A stretch of 64,000 nucleotides of DNA from Roseomonas marmotae (GTDB taxonomy: Bacteria > Pseudomonadota > Alphaproteobacteria > Acetobacterales > Acetobacteraceae), in NCBI RefSeq assembly GCF_017654485.1, contig NZ_CP061091.1, positions 3,106,501 to 3,170,500 on the forward strand, written 5' to 3'. The notes beneath the pieces were generated by a model that saw nothing but the letters and a program-made list of their open reading frames with translations, was not told where the DNA came from and made no database searches. Shown here one piece after another: positions 9,333 through 17,260 of the stretch. A program made the translations under genes and the position numbers. Numbering within the stretch: the stretch's first letter is position 1; every line of letters starts with the position of its first letter.

Positions 9333-9418
9333 GGGTGGGGAATCAGCATGGTCATGGCCGGGCCTCTCTGCCATGCCCGGCGCGGCGCCGCATCACCCCG
9401 CCGGGCATCCTTACGCCA

Positions 9419-10363
9419 TCACATCAGATGCGGCAGGTTCAGCGGCGGGCGTTCCGGCGGCACCTCCTCAGGCTCCACCACCTTCGGGGCACGCGGGTCG
9501 TGGTCCAGGTGCCAGGCCTGGGCATCCCGCCACATGGCATGGGCCTTGGTGAACTCCGCCCCCAGCAGGAAGATCTGCGCCGAGTAGTAGATCCAGAGCA
9601 GCACGACGATGACCGATCCCGCCGCGCCATAGGTGGAGCCGATCGCGCTGCGGCCGAGATAGAGGCCGATCAGCATCTTGCCGAGATCGAACAGCCCGGC
9701 GGTGACGATGGCGCCCACCACCACGTCCCGCCACTCCAGCCGGCGGTCTGGCAGGATCTTGTAGATGGCGGCGATCAGGGCCGAGACCAGCCCGAGCGAG
9801 ACAAAGATATCGGTAACGCGCACCACCATGGCGATGCCGGGCAAGCTGGTATTCAGCGACGCCCGCAGCGCGGCCAGCAGCGCGCTGATCACCAGCGAGA
9901 CCAGCAGCAGGAAGCCCAGCGTCGCCACCAGCCCCAGGCTGAGCGCCCTTGCCCGGAGAAGGGAGGAGACGGTGATGTCCGGCACCTCCGCCCTCCAGAT
10001 CTTGTTGAGGCTGGCCTGGATCTCCCCGAAGACGCCGGATGCGGTGATGAGCAGGGTGACGATGCCGATCACGCTGGCCACCATGCCGCTGGTGGGGTTG
10101 GAGGCGCTGCGGATGATGTCCTGCACCACCTCGGCCCCCGCCTGCCCCATCAGCCCGCCGAGCTGCTCCACCACCGCGCCGCGCGCCGCATCCTCCCCGA
10201 AGGCAAGGCCGGCGATAGCGACGGCGATGATCAGCACCGGAGCCAGGGAGGTGACGGTATAGAATGCGATGGCGGCGCCGCGGCTGAGCGCCTCATCATC
10301 GATGAAGCCGAGGACAGTCTGCCGGGCCAACCACCAGATCTTATAGGCTAGCCGCTTCAACAT
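9419..10363 (-). CDS. YihY/virulence factor BrkB family membrane protein
   Basis: Integral membrane protein of 314 residues of the YihY/BrkB family (formerly misnamed RNase BN). The N-terminal family signature is present (DEALSRGAAIAFYTVTSLAP, about residues 23-42), and about six hydrophobic helices follow, including a long one with TSGMVASVIGIVTLLITASG. GSTYGAAGSVIVVLLWIYYSAQIFLLGAEFT near the C-terminus is also diagnostic. The C-terminal tail is charged and Pro-rich. It sits alone, 140 bases downstream of the tetR stop on the same strand and ahead of the nuclease/mtgA pair. The physiological role of the family is not established. Confidence 0.92.
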   Translation of the reverse strand: MLKRLAYKIWWLARQTVLGFIDDEALSRGAAIAFYTVTSLAPVLIIAVAIAGLAFGEDAARGAVVEQLGGLMGQAGAEVVQDIIRSASNPTSGMVASVIGIVTLLITASGVFGEIQASLNKIWRAEVPDITVSSLLRARALSLGLVATLGFLLLVSLVISALLAALRASLNTSLPGIAMVVRVTDIFVSLGLVSALIAAIYKILPDRRLEWRDVVVGAIVTAGLFDLGKMLIGLYLGRSAIGSTYGAAGSVIVVLLWIYYSAQIFLLGAEFTKAHAMWRDAQAWHLDHDPRAPKVVEPEEVPPERPPLNLPHLM

Positions 10364-10504
10364 GGGACGGCCCTTCTCGATGCCGACTCAAAAACGGAAG
10401 CGTAACAGGGCTGGTTGCGCTGCCGTGGCAGAAGCACGCCGCTGTGTCGGCGCGGCCACAGGCGGAGCCGGGACAGGCGGGATGCGAGGCGGCCCTGGTG
10501 TCCT

Positions 10505-11134
10505 TCAGGAGTTGGAGGCTGTCTCCGCCTCCAGCCCCGCCATGGCCGGCGCGGCGCCGCGCAGGATGAGGTCGGTGGCCAGCCGGGCGTAATCCTCCCG
10601 CGACAGCCCGCGCCCGTCCCGGAACCAGAGGTAGCTCCAGTTCAGCATGCCGAAGAGCGACATGGTCAGCGGCTTCAGCAGGTGCCGCTGCGGCGCGGCC
10701 GAGGGCACGGCCGCCGCGATGGCTTCGGCGAAGACGGCGACGATCCGGCGTTCCAGCTCCCGCAGCACCTCCTGCCGCTCCGGCGGCAGCAGCTGCAGGT
10801 TGGCGATCTGGATCTGGTGCTCGGCATCCGCGTCCCGGTAGGTCTCCAGCAGCGCGGCGGAGAGGGCATGCAGCCGGGCCTCCGGCTCGGCGGTGGAGGC
10901 GAAGGCGCGCTCCACCGTCTCCACCAGCGTCTCCAGGTGCAGATGCAGAATATCGAAGAGCACCTCCTCCTTTGAGGCGTAGTAATGGTACAGCAGTGCC
11001 TTGGAGGCGCCGCAGGCCTGCGCCACCATGGTGATCGAGGTGCCGGTGAAGCCGTGGCGCGCGAAGAGGCCGGCCGAGGTCTTCAGGATCTGGCGGCGCT
11101 TCTCGTCGTAATCTTCTGCCCGTGTCCGAGCCAT
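10505..11134 (-). CDS. TetR-family regulator, probable PaaR-like repressor
   Basis: TetR-family repressor of 209 residues. The N-terminal helix-turn-helix spans about residues 14-60 (RRQILKTSAGLFARHGFTGTSITMVAQACGASKALLYHYYASKEEVL split by the usual turn); the rest is the ligand-binding domain. The frame extends 186 bases upstream, but the ATG at 11134 is preceded by GGAAGAGG, and the family N-terminus starts there. It is divergent from a branched-chain-type ABC transporter. The spacer holds a 20-bp palindrome (11229-11248) that recurs upstream of two phenylacetate operons in this window. From that I infer that it controls itself, the transporter and paa genes, with a CoA ester such as phenylacetyl-CoA a likely inducer. 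The TetR call is certain; the regulon is inference. Confidence 0.9.
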   Translation of the reverse strand: MARTRAEDYDEKRRQILKTSAGLFARHGFTGTSITMVAQACGASKALLYHYYASKEEVLFDILHLHLETLVETVERAFASTAEPEARLHALSAALLETYRDADAEHQIQIANLQLLPPERQEVLRELERRIVAVFAEAIAAAVPSAAPQRHLLKPLTMSLFGMLNWSYLWFRDGRGLSREDYARLATDLILRGAAPAMAGLEAETASNS

Positions 11135-11228
11135 GCTGACCTCTTCCGGCGCGTTGTCCTTCGCCGGGCGATTAAGCGAGCGATCGGTCGGCGAATGCAA
11201 CCCGTCGGCCCCCGGGAAAGCACTTGCT

Positions 11229-11248
11229 TTGATCGACCGGCCGGTCAA
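11229..11248. promoter_or_regulatory. Palindromic operator, site A (tetR / ABC transporter)
   Basis: TTGATCGACCGGCCGGTCAA, an imperfect 20-bp palindrome with a perfect GACCGGCCGGTC core. It lies 95 bases upstream of the tetR start and 117 bases upstream of the transporter binding-protein start. Fourteen of 20 positions are identical with sites B (30495) and C (38034). Size and symmetry fit a TetR operator. Confidence 0.7.
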
Positions 11249-11365
11249 TTCTTTCGGCATTGCCCGCCCAGGGCGCATCGGCCCCTCCATCAGGAGGCCG
11301 GAGCGCCGGGCCAATGACATTCAAGGGAACGTTGAAGTTCCCGGAGTCCAAGGAGAGAGAAGTCG

Positions 11366-12517
11366 ATGCGGAATCTCGCCGCCGGCCTGACGCTGGCGCT
11401 CGGCCTGACCACGGCAGCCACGGCCGCCGAACCCGTCCGGGTCGGCGTCGTCATTTCCGAGACCGGGCCCGGTGCCTCGCTGGGCATCCCCGAAGGCCGC
11501 TCCATCCGGCTGCTGCCGAAGGAATTCAGCGGGCAGCCGGTCGAGTGGATCGTGCTGGACGACGGTTCCGACACCACCCGCGCCGTGACGAACATGCGAA
11601 AGCTGATCACCGACAACCGCGTGGACGCGGTGGTCGGCTCCACCGTCACGCCCGCCTCCATCGCCATGGTCGAGGTCGCGGCGGAGCAGAAGGTGCCGAC
11701 CATCTCGCTGGCCGGTTCCGCCACCATCGTCTCCCCGGTGGATGAGAAGCGCCGCTGGGTCTTCAAGACCGCGCAGAACGACGCGCTGATGGCCACCGCC
11801 GTCGCCGACCACATGGCCAAGGCCGGCGTGAAGCGGCTGGCGCTGGTCAGCGTCAGCGATTCCTATGGCGATGGCTGGCTGGGCATCTTCAAGCCGCTGC
11901 TGGAGCAGCGGAACATCGCCGTGGCGGCCGATGAGCGCTATGCCCGCACGGATACCAGCGTCACCGGCCAGAGCCTGAAGGTCATCGCCGGCCGCCCCGA
12001 CGCGGTCTTCATCATCTCCGCCGGCACTCCGGCCGCGCTGCCGGCCAAGACGCTGCGCGAGCGCGGCTTCCGCGGCGCGATGTACCAGACTCATGGCGTG
12101 GCGAATGCCGATTTCCTCCGCATCGGCGGCAAGGATGTCGAAGGCACCATCCTCCCCGTCGGCCCCGTGGTGGTGGCGGACCAGCTGCCGGAGACCCACC
12201 CCTCCCGCGATGTCGCCCGCCAGTATCGCGACGCCTATGAGGCCGCGCATGGCGCCGGCAGCGTCTCCGCCTTCGGCTCCTATGCCTATGACGCCGGCAT
12301 TCTGCTGCAGCACGCCATTCCCGTGGCGCTGAAGACCGCCCAGCCCGGCACGCCGGAATTCCGCGCGGCGCTGCGCGATGCGCTGGAGGGGCTGAAAGGC
12401 GTCGTCTACGTGAACGGCACCGCGACCATGTCGCCCGCCGACCATGTCGGCCAGGACGAGAACGCGCGGGTGATGGCCGTCATCAAGGATGGCAAGTGGC
12501 AGGCCCTGCCGCAGTAA
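11366..12517 (+). CDS. Branched-chain-type ABC transporter substrate-binding protein
   Basis: Periplasmic binding protein (383 residues) of the type I LivJ/LivK fold. It has a signal peptide (MRNLAAGLTLALGLTTAATAA) followed by VRVGVVISETGPGASLG, the usual start of the mature protein, and later VVGSTVTPASIAMVEVA and LVSVSDSYGDGWLG. AAGGAG lies 9 bases upstream of the ATG. It is the first gene of a four-gene transporter operon that includes a permease, a permease-ATPase fusion and an ATPase. Proteins of this family import amino acids, but many proteobacterial members carry aromatic or other carboxylic acids. Because a putative PaaR-type operator precedes the operon, phenylacetate or a related aromatic acid is a reasonable guess, not a demonstrated substrate. 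Confidence 0.9.
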   Translation: MRNLAAGLTLALGLTTAATAAEPVRVGVVISETGPGASLGIPEGRSIRLLPKEFSGQPVEWIVLDDGSDTTRAVTNMRKLITDNRVDAVVGSTVTPASIAMVEVAAEQKVPTISLAGSATIVSPVDEKRRWVFKTAQNDALMATAVADHMAKAGVKRLALVSVSDSYGDGWLGIFKPLLEQRNIAVAADERYARTDTSVTGQSLKVIAGRPDAVFIISAGTPAALPAKTLRERGFRGAMYQTHGVANADFLRIGGKDVEGTILPVGPVVVADQLPETHPSRDVARQYRDAYEAAHGAGSVSAFGSYAYDAGILLQHAIPVALKTAQPGTPEFRAALRDALEGLKGVVYVNGTATMSPADHVGQDENARVMAVIKDGKWQALPQ

Positions 12518-12558
12518 GAGCCTGACTTCAACGACCTGACCTCCGCCGGGGATTGGCC

Positions 12559-13599
12559 GTGGATCTCTCGATATTTCTCGTGCTCGTGCAGGATGGCATC
12601 GTCAACGGTGCCATCTATGGCCTGCTGGCGCTGGCGCTGGTGATTGTCTTCACGGTCACCCGCGTCATCCTGGTGCCGATCGGTGAATTCGTCGCCTTCG
12701 GGGCGCTGACCCTGGCGGCGCTGGAAACCGGCACGCTGCCGGGCACGGTCTGGTTGCTGCTGATCCTCGGCGCCGCCTCGGCGGCCTGCCGGCTCTGGGC
12801 CTCCCGCCGCCATGCCACGGCGAGAAGCATGACGATGCAGGTGGCGACGTCGCTGCTGCTGCCGCTGGTGGTGGCGGCTCTGGCCTGGGCGGCCGTGGCC
12901 TGGGAAGCGCCGCTCATCGCCAAGATCATCATCGCCCTGGCCATCGTGGCGCCGATGGGCCCCTATCTCTACGACATCGTCTACCGGCCCATGGCCGATG
13001 CCAGCGTGCTGGTGCTGCTGATCGTCTCCGTCGCGCTGCATCTGGCAATGCAGGGGCTGGGGCTGGTCTTCTTCGGCGCCGAAGGCTCCCGCACCTCCAG
13101 CCTCTCCGATGCCACGCTCGAGATCGGGCCACTCTTCATCACCGGACAGTCGCTGGTGATCGTGCTGATGACCATCGCGCTGATCGTCGCGCTCTTCCTG
13201 TTCTTCGAGCGCACGCTGCTCGGCAAGTCCCTGCGTGCCACCGCCGTCAACCGGCTGGGCGCGCGCCTTGTGGCCATCTCGCCCGCGCTCTGCGGGCATG
13301 TCGCCTTCACGCTCGCGGCCAGCATCGGCGCGCTGGGCGGCATCATGATCTCCGCCATCACCACGATCTATTACGACACCGGCTTCCTGATCGCGCTGAA
13401 GGGTTTCGTCGCCGCCGTCATCGGCGGGCTGGTCAGCTACCCGCTGGCCGCGGCGGGCGCGATCCTGATCGGGCTGGTGGAGAGCTTCGCCTCCTTCCAC
13501 GCCAGCGCCTTCAAGGAAGTGCTGGTCTTCATGATCATCATCCCCGTGCTGCTATGGCGTTCCTTCACCACGCCCGTGGCGTTGGACGAGGAGGAGTAA
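12559..13599 (+). CDS. Branched-chain-type ABC transporter permease (LivH-like)
   Basis: Inner-membrane permease of about 346 residues, LivH family. IVNGAIYGLLALALVIVFTVTRVI at the N-terminus and FERTLLGKSLRATAVNRLGARLVAIS in the cytoplasmic loop that contacts the ATPase are characteristic. It is longer than a standard LivH (about 290) because of an insertion with extra helices around residues 65-120. The frame can start with TTG at 12553 or GTG at 12559; the GTG has GGGGA at a better distance. The next gene starts 3 bases after the stop, so translation is probably coupled. It would form the transmembrane channel with the LivM half of the next protein. Confidence 0.88.
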   Translation: MDLSIFLVLVQDGIVNGAIYGLLALALVIVFTVTRVILVPIGEFVAFGALTLAALETGTLPGTVWLLLILGAASAACRLWASRRHATARSMTMQVATSLLLPLVVAALAWAAVAWEAPLIAKIIIALAIVAPMGPYLYDIVYRPMADASVLVLLIVSVALHLAMQGLGLVFFGAEGSRTSSLSDATLEIGPLFITGQSLVIVLMTIALIVALFLFFERTLLGKSLRATAVNRLGARLVAISPALCGHVAFTLAASIGALGGIMISAITTIYYDTGFLIALKGFVAAVIGGLVSYPLAAAGAILIGLVESFASFHASAFKEVLVFMIIIPVLLWRSFTTPVALDEEE

Positions 13600-13602
13600 G
13601 CC

Positions 13603-15393
13603 ATGGCCCCGATGCACCGCGTCGCTGCCGGCGCCGCGCTCGCCATCGCCATCGTCGCACCGCTGGTGCCGGGCTTCCCGCCCTTCTGGGTCACGCTGCT
13701 CAGCTATATCGGCCTCTCCGGCCTCGTCGTGCTGGGGCTGGTGGTGCTGACAGGCGTGGCGGGGCTGACCTCCTTCGGCCAGGCCATGTTCACGGGCTTC
13801 GGCGCCTATACCACCGCGATCCTGACCACCCGCTACGGGCTTTCCCCCTGGGTGACGCTGCCGATCTCGCTGCTGGTCACGGGCGGGCTGGCCTGGGCCA
13901 TCGGCGCCGTCACGCTGCGGCTGAAGGGCCATTACCTCGCCATCGCCACCATCGCCTGGAATGTCAGCTTCTTCTATCTGGTCGGCAACCTGGACTTCTT
14001 CCACCGCAATGACGGCATCAGCGGCATTCCCGCCATCCGGCTGGGCGGCATCGACTTCGGCGATACCCGCAACTTCTATTTCCTGGTGCTGGCCTGCGTG
14101 GTTCTGGCCATACTGCTGACGCGCAACCTGCTCGACTCCCGCCCGGGCCGCGCGATGCGCGCGCTGCGCGGCGGTGCCCTGGCGGCCGAATCCTTCGGGG
14201 TGAACACCTTCCAGGCCCGCATCCTGGCTTTCGTCTATGCGGGCGTGCTGGCGGGGCTCGCGGGCTGGCTCTACGCGCATCTGCAGCGCGCGGTGAACCC
14301 CTCCCCCTTCGGCATCAACATGAGCATCGACTACCTCCTGATGGCCGTGGCGGGCGGCGTGCACAACATCGGCGGCGCGCTGCTGGGCGCGGCCATCGTC
14401 ACGCTGCTGCGGGACCAGTTGCAGACTCTTCTGCCCTGGCTGCTGAACGCGCAGGGCAATTTCGAGACCATCGTCTTCGGCGCCCTGCTGATCCTGTTGC
14501 TGCAATTCTCGCCGCGCGGCATCTGGCCGCATCTGGCGAAGCTGGCCGGCCGCCTGCTGCCGAAGCCGGCCCAGCCCCCGATCCCCGCAGCCACCGAGGC
14601 GCAGATCCTGCCCCCGCGCCCGCAACCGGAACGCGGGCAGGAGATCCTGCGCGCCACCGCGCTGCGCAAGCAGTTCGGCGGGCTGGTGGCGGTCAATGAT
14701 GTCGGCTTCCGTCTGGATGCCGGCGAGGTGGTCGGGCTGATCGGCCCGAATGGCGCGGGCAAGAGCACCACCTTCAACCTGCTGACCGGCGTGCTTTCCG
14801 CCACCAAGGGCAGCGTGGCCTTCCTGGGCGAGGAAATCTGCGGCCGCAGCGCGCGCCACATCGCCACGCGCGGCGTGGCCCGCACCTTCCAGCATGTGAA
14901 GCTGGTGCATGGCATGACGGTGCTGGACAATGTGGCGCTGGGTGCGCATCTCCGCGCCTCCTCCGGCCCGCTCCGCGCCGCGTTGAAGCTGGACCGGGCG
15001 GAGGAAGCCAGGCTCTTCGCCCTTGCCTGGCAGCAGTTGCACCGCGTCGGACTGGCGCATTGCGCCTATCTGGTGGCGGATGAGCTGTCGCTTGGCCAGC
15101 AGCGGCTGGTCGAGATCGCCCGCGCGCTCTGCCTCGACCCCGTGCTGCTGCTGCTGGACGAGCCCGCCGCGGGCCTGCGCCATCTGGAAAAGGCGGCATT
15201 GGCGAAGCTGCTGGACAGGCTGCGGGCGGAAGGCATGACCATCCTGCTGGTCGAGCACGACATGGATTTCGTCATGAACCTGACGGACCGGCTTGTGGTG
15301 ATGAATTTTGGCACGGAGCTGGCGCAGGGCCGGCCGAAGGAGATCCAGGGCAACCCCGCCGTGATCGACGCCTATCTGGGAACCGCCGCATGA
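13603..15393 (+). CDS. Fused ABC transporter permease and ATPase (LivM-LivG)
   Basis: Single 596-residue protein that combines a LivM-type permease (about residues 1-310) and a LivG-type ATPase (about 345-596), joined by a Pro/Gln-rich linker (PKPAQPPIPAATEAQILPPR). The permease part has GLTSFGQAMFTGFGAYTTAIL and the loop SRPGRAMRALRGGALAAESFGVN. The ATPase has Walker A GPNGAGKSTTFN, an unusual signature LSLGQQRLVEIARAL and Walker B LLLLDEPAAGLRH. No frameshift is needed, so the fusion is genuine in this sequence. Such fusions are known among branched-chain-type transporters. It shares 4 bases (ATGA) with the next gene, the second ATPase. Confidence 0.92.
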   Translation: MAPMHRVAAGAALAIAIVAPLVPGFPPFWVTLLSYIGLSGLVVLGLVVLTGVAGLTSFGQAMFTGFGAYTTAILTTRYGLSPWVTLPISLLVTGGLAWAIGAVTLRLKGHYLAIATIAWNVSFFYLVGNLDFFHRNDGISGIPAIRLGGIDFGDTRNFYFLVLACVVLAILLTRNLLDSRPGRAMRALRGGALAAESFGVNTFQARILAFVYAGVLAGLAGWLYAHLQRAVNPSPFGINMSIDYLLMAVAGGVHNIGGALLGAAIVTLLRDQLQTLLPWLLNAQGNFETIVFGALLILLLQFSPRGIWPHLAKLAGRLLPKPAQPPIPAATEAQILPPRPQPERGQEILRATALRKQFGGLVAVNDVGFRLDAGEVVGLIGPNGAGKSTTFNLLTGVLSATKGSVAFLGEEICGRSARHIATRGVARTFQHVKLVHGMTVLDNVALGAHLRASSGPLRAALKLDRAEEARLFALAWQQLHRVGLAHCAYLVADELSLGQQRLVEIARALCLDPVLLLLDEPAAGLRHLEKAALAKLLDRLRAEGMTILLVEHDMDFVMNLTDRLVVMNFGTELAQGRPKEIQGNPAVIDAYLGTAA

Positions 15394-16115
15394 CGATCCT
15401 CAGCGTGCAGGGCGCCACCGTCAGCTACGACGCCATCCTGGCCGTCTCCGACGTCTCCCTCAGCGTGCCGAAGGGGACCGTGATCACCATCCTCGGGCCG
15501 AATGGCGCCGGGAAATCCTCGCTGCTGAACGCCATCATGGGCGTGGTGCCGGCCAGCGGCGGCATCAGCTTCGCCGGGCGGGACCTGAGAGGCGAGAGCG
15601 TGGAGGCCCGTGTGGCCGACGGCCTCAGCCTGGTGCCAGAGAAGCGCGAGCTGTTCTCCAGCATGACGGTGGAGGACAATCTCCGCCTCGGCCGTTTCCG
15701 CCTGCGCCACAAGGGCAGCGCGGAGCCCCTGCTGAACGAGATGTTCGCCCTGTTCCCGCGCCTGAAGGAAAGGCGCCGGCAGCTGGCGGGCACCCTCTCG
15801 GGCGGGGAGAGGCAGATGCTGGCCATGGCCCGCGCCCTGATGGGCGAGCCGCGCCTGCTGATGCTGGACGAGCCCAGCCTCGGCCTTGCCCCGTTGATCG
15901 TGCGGGAGATCCTGCAGACCGTCGCCAATCTGCGCGACAACGGCACGTCAATCCTGCTGGTGGAGCAGAATGCCAGGGCCGCGCTGCGTATCGCCGATTA
16001 CGGCTACGTGCTGGAGAATGGCCGCGTGATGCTGGAAGGCGAGCCGGCGATGTTGCAGGCGGACCAACGCATCATCGAATCGTATCTGGGGGTGCGTTCG
16101 GCCGTCTCCGTCTGA
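15390..16115 (+). CDS. Branched-chain-type ABC transporter ATPase (LivF-like)
   Basis: ATP-binding protein of 241 residues, LivF type. It has Walker A GPNGAGKSSLL, signature LSGGERQMLAMARAL, Walker B LLMLDEPSLGLAP and the H-loop-equivalent SILLVEQNA, in which Gln replaces His as in other LivF proteins. It overlaps the permease-ATPase fusion by 4 bases, completing the transporter: binding protein, LivH, LivM-LivG and LivF. A small inverted repeat (TGAGAG/CTCTCA, 16113-16129) covers the stop codon, but no T-tract follows, so it is at most a weak termination signal. Confidence 0.94.
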   Translation: MTILSVQGATVSYDAILAVSDVSLSVPKGTVITILGPNGAGKSSLLNAIMGVVPASGGISFAGRDLRGESVEARVADGLSLVPEKRELFSSMTVEDNLRLGRFRLRHKGSAEPLLNEMFALFPRLKERRRQLAGTLSGGERQMLAMARALMGEPRLLMLDEPSLGLAPLIVREILQTVANLRDNGTSILLVEQNARAALRIADYGYVLENGRVMLEGEPAMLQADQRIIESYLGVRSAVSV

Positions 16116-16260
16116 GAGCCGGCCTCTCACACCCTGTTGTCTGGCGCCTGAGCCGGTCTGCTATTGCAGATGGCGGCCCGGCGGGCTGAAGCTCCGGCCA
16201 TACCCGGCGGCACCAGTTCCGCCGCCGGCCGGGACGTCCAGGCAACAAAGGTCACAGGCC

Positions 16261-17229
16261 ATGAAAATCACCCGCCGCTCGGCACTCCTCGCCCCCGCCG
16301 CGCTGGCCGCCCTCCGCGTTCCACTGGCCAGGGCCCAGGGCGGCTTTCCCAGCCAGACCGTCCGCATCATCGTGCCCTATAGCCCGGGCGGAGCCTCCGA
16401 TATCGCGGCGCGCCTGATCGCGGAGAAGCTGACGCCGCTGTGGAAGCAGTCGGTGGTGGTGGAGAACCGCACGGGCGCCAATGGCATCGTCGGCAGCGAT
16501 ACCGTGGCCAAGGCGGCGCCGGATGGCACCACGCTGGGCTTCGTCTCCGTGAACCACGCGGTGAACGCGGCGCTCTACACCACGCCCTTCGACACGCTGA
16601 AGGATTTCACTGTCCTCAGCATCATCTACTCCGTGCCACTGGTGCTGGTGGCGGCGCCGGACTTCCCCGCGAATTCGGTACAGGACCTCGCGAAGATGGT
16701 GAAGGCGAAGCCGGGCGAGATCACCTTCGCCAATACCGGCGGCGCCGTGCATCTGGCCGCCGAGATGTTCGCCCATCAGGTCGGCGCGGCCATGACCAAC
16801 GTGCCCTATCGCGGCTCCACCGCCGCGCATCCGGACCTGATCGGCCGCCGGGTGGACGTGATGTTCGACACGCTGCCGGCGGTGCTGGGCCATGTGCAGG
16901 GCGGCAAGCTGAAGGCGCTGGCCACCACCGCGGCGCAGCGCCTGCCCATGCTTCCAGACCTGCCCACCGTTGCGGAAAGCGGCTTCCCGGGTTTCGAGGC
17001 CTCGACCTGGGGCGCCATCATCGCCCCTGCCGGGCTGCCGGGGCCGGTGGCACAGAAGATCGCCACCGATGCCGCCGCGCAGCTGAAGGAGGAATCCGTG
17101 AAGGAGAGGATGACCACCCTCGGCGCCACCCCCGTCGGCAGCACGCCGGAGCAGGCACAGGACTTCGTGCGGGCCGAGGTGGCGAAGTGGCAGGCCGTCG
17201 TCACCCAGGCCGGCATCCAGAAGCAGTAA
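16261..17229 (+). CDS. Bug/TctC-family tripartite tricarboxylate transporter substrate-binding protein
   Basis: Periplasmic binding protein of 322 residues, Bug/TctC family. It has a signal peptide with twin arginines (MKITRRSALLAPAALAALRV, ending near LARAQG) and the family opening FPSQTVRIIVPYSPGGASDIAARLIAE, VENRTGANG and GSDTVAKAAPDG. The DxxRR-type lid sequence DLIGRRVDVMFDTLPAV is also typical. No TctA or TctB membrane gene is adjacent, so it is an orphan, as is usual for this hugely expanded family in Rhodospirillales and Burkholderiales. It lies 145 bases after livF, in the same direction but with its own leader. The ligand (a carboxylic acid in characterised members) is unknown. Confidence 0.92.
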   Translation: MKITRRSALLAPAALAALRVPLARAQGGFPSQTVRIIVPYSPGGASDIAARLIAEKLTPLWKQSVVVENRTGANGIVGSDTVAKAAPDGTTLGFVSVNHAVNAALYTTPFDTLKDFTVLSIIYSVPLVLVAAPDFPANSVQDLAKMVKAKPGEITFANTGGAVHLAAEMFAHQVGAAMTNVPYRGSTAAHPDLIGRRVDVMFDTLPAVLGHVQGGKLKALATTAAQRLPMLPDLPTVAESGFPGFEASTWGAIIAPAGLPGPVAQKIATDAAAQLKEESVKERMTTLGATPVGSTPEQAQDFVRAEVAKWQAVVTQAGIQKQ

Positions 17230-17238
17230 GCGGGTTGC

Positions 17239-17260
17239 GCCGGCGCCTCAGGGCGCCGGC
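17239..17260. terminator. Terminator-like hairpin between convergent genes
   Basis: Perfect 9-bp inverted repeat GCCGGCGCC/GGCGCCGGC with a TCAG loop, 10 bases after the tctC-like stop. The loop contains the stop codon of the convergent E2 gene (17248-17250), so one arm encodes that protein's last residues. No T-tract is seen on either side. It may act in both directions. Confidence 0.5.
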
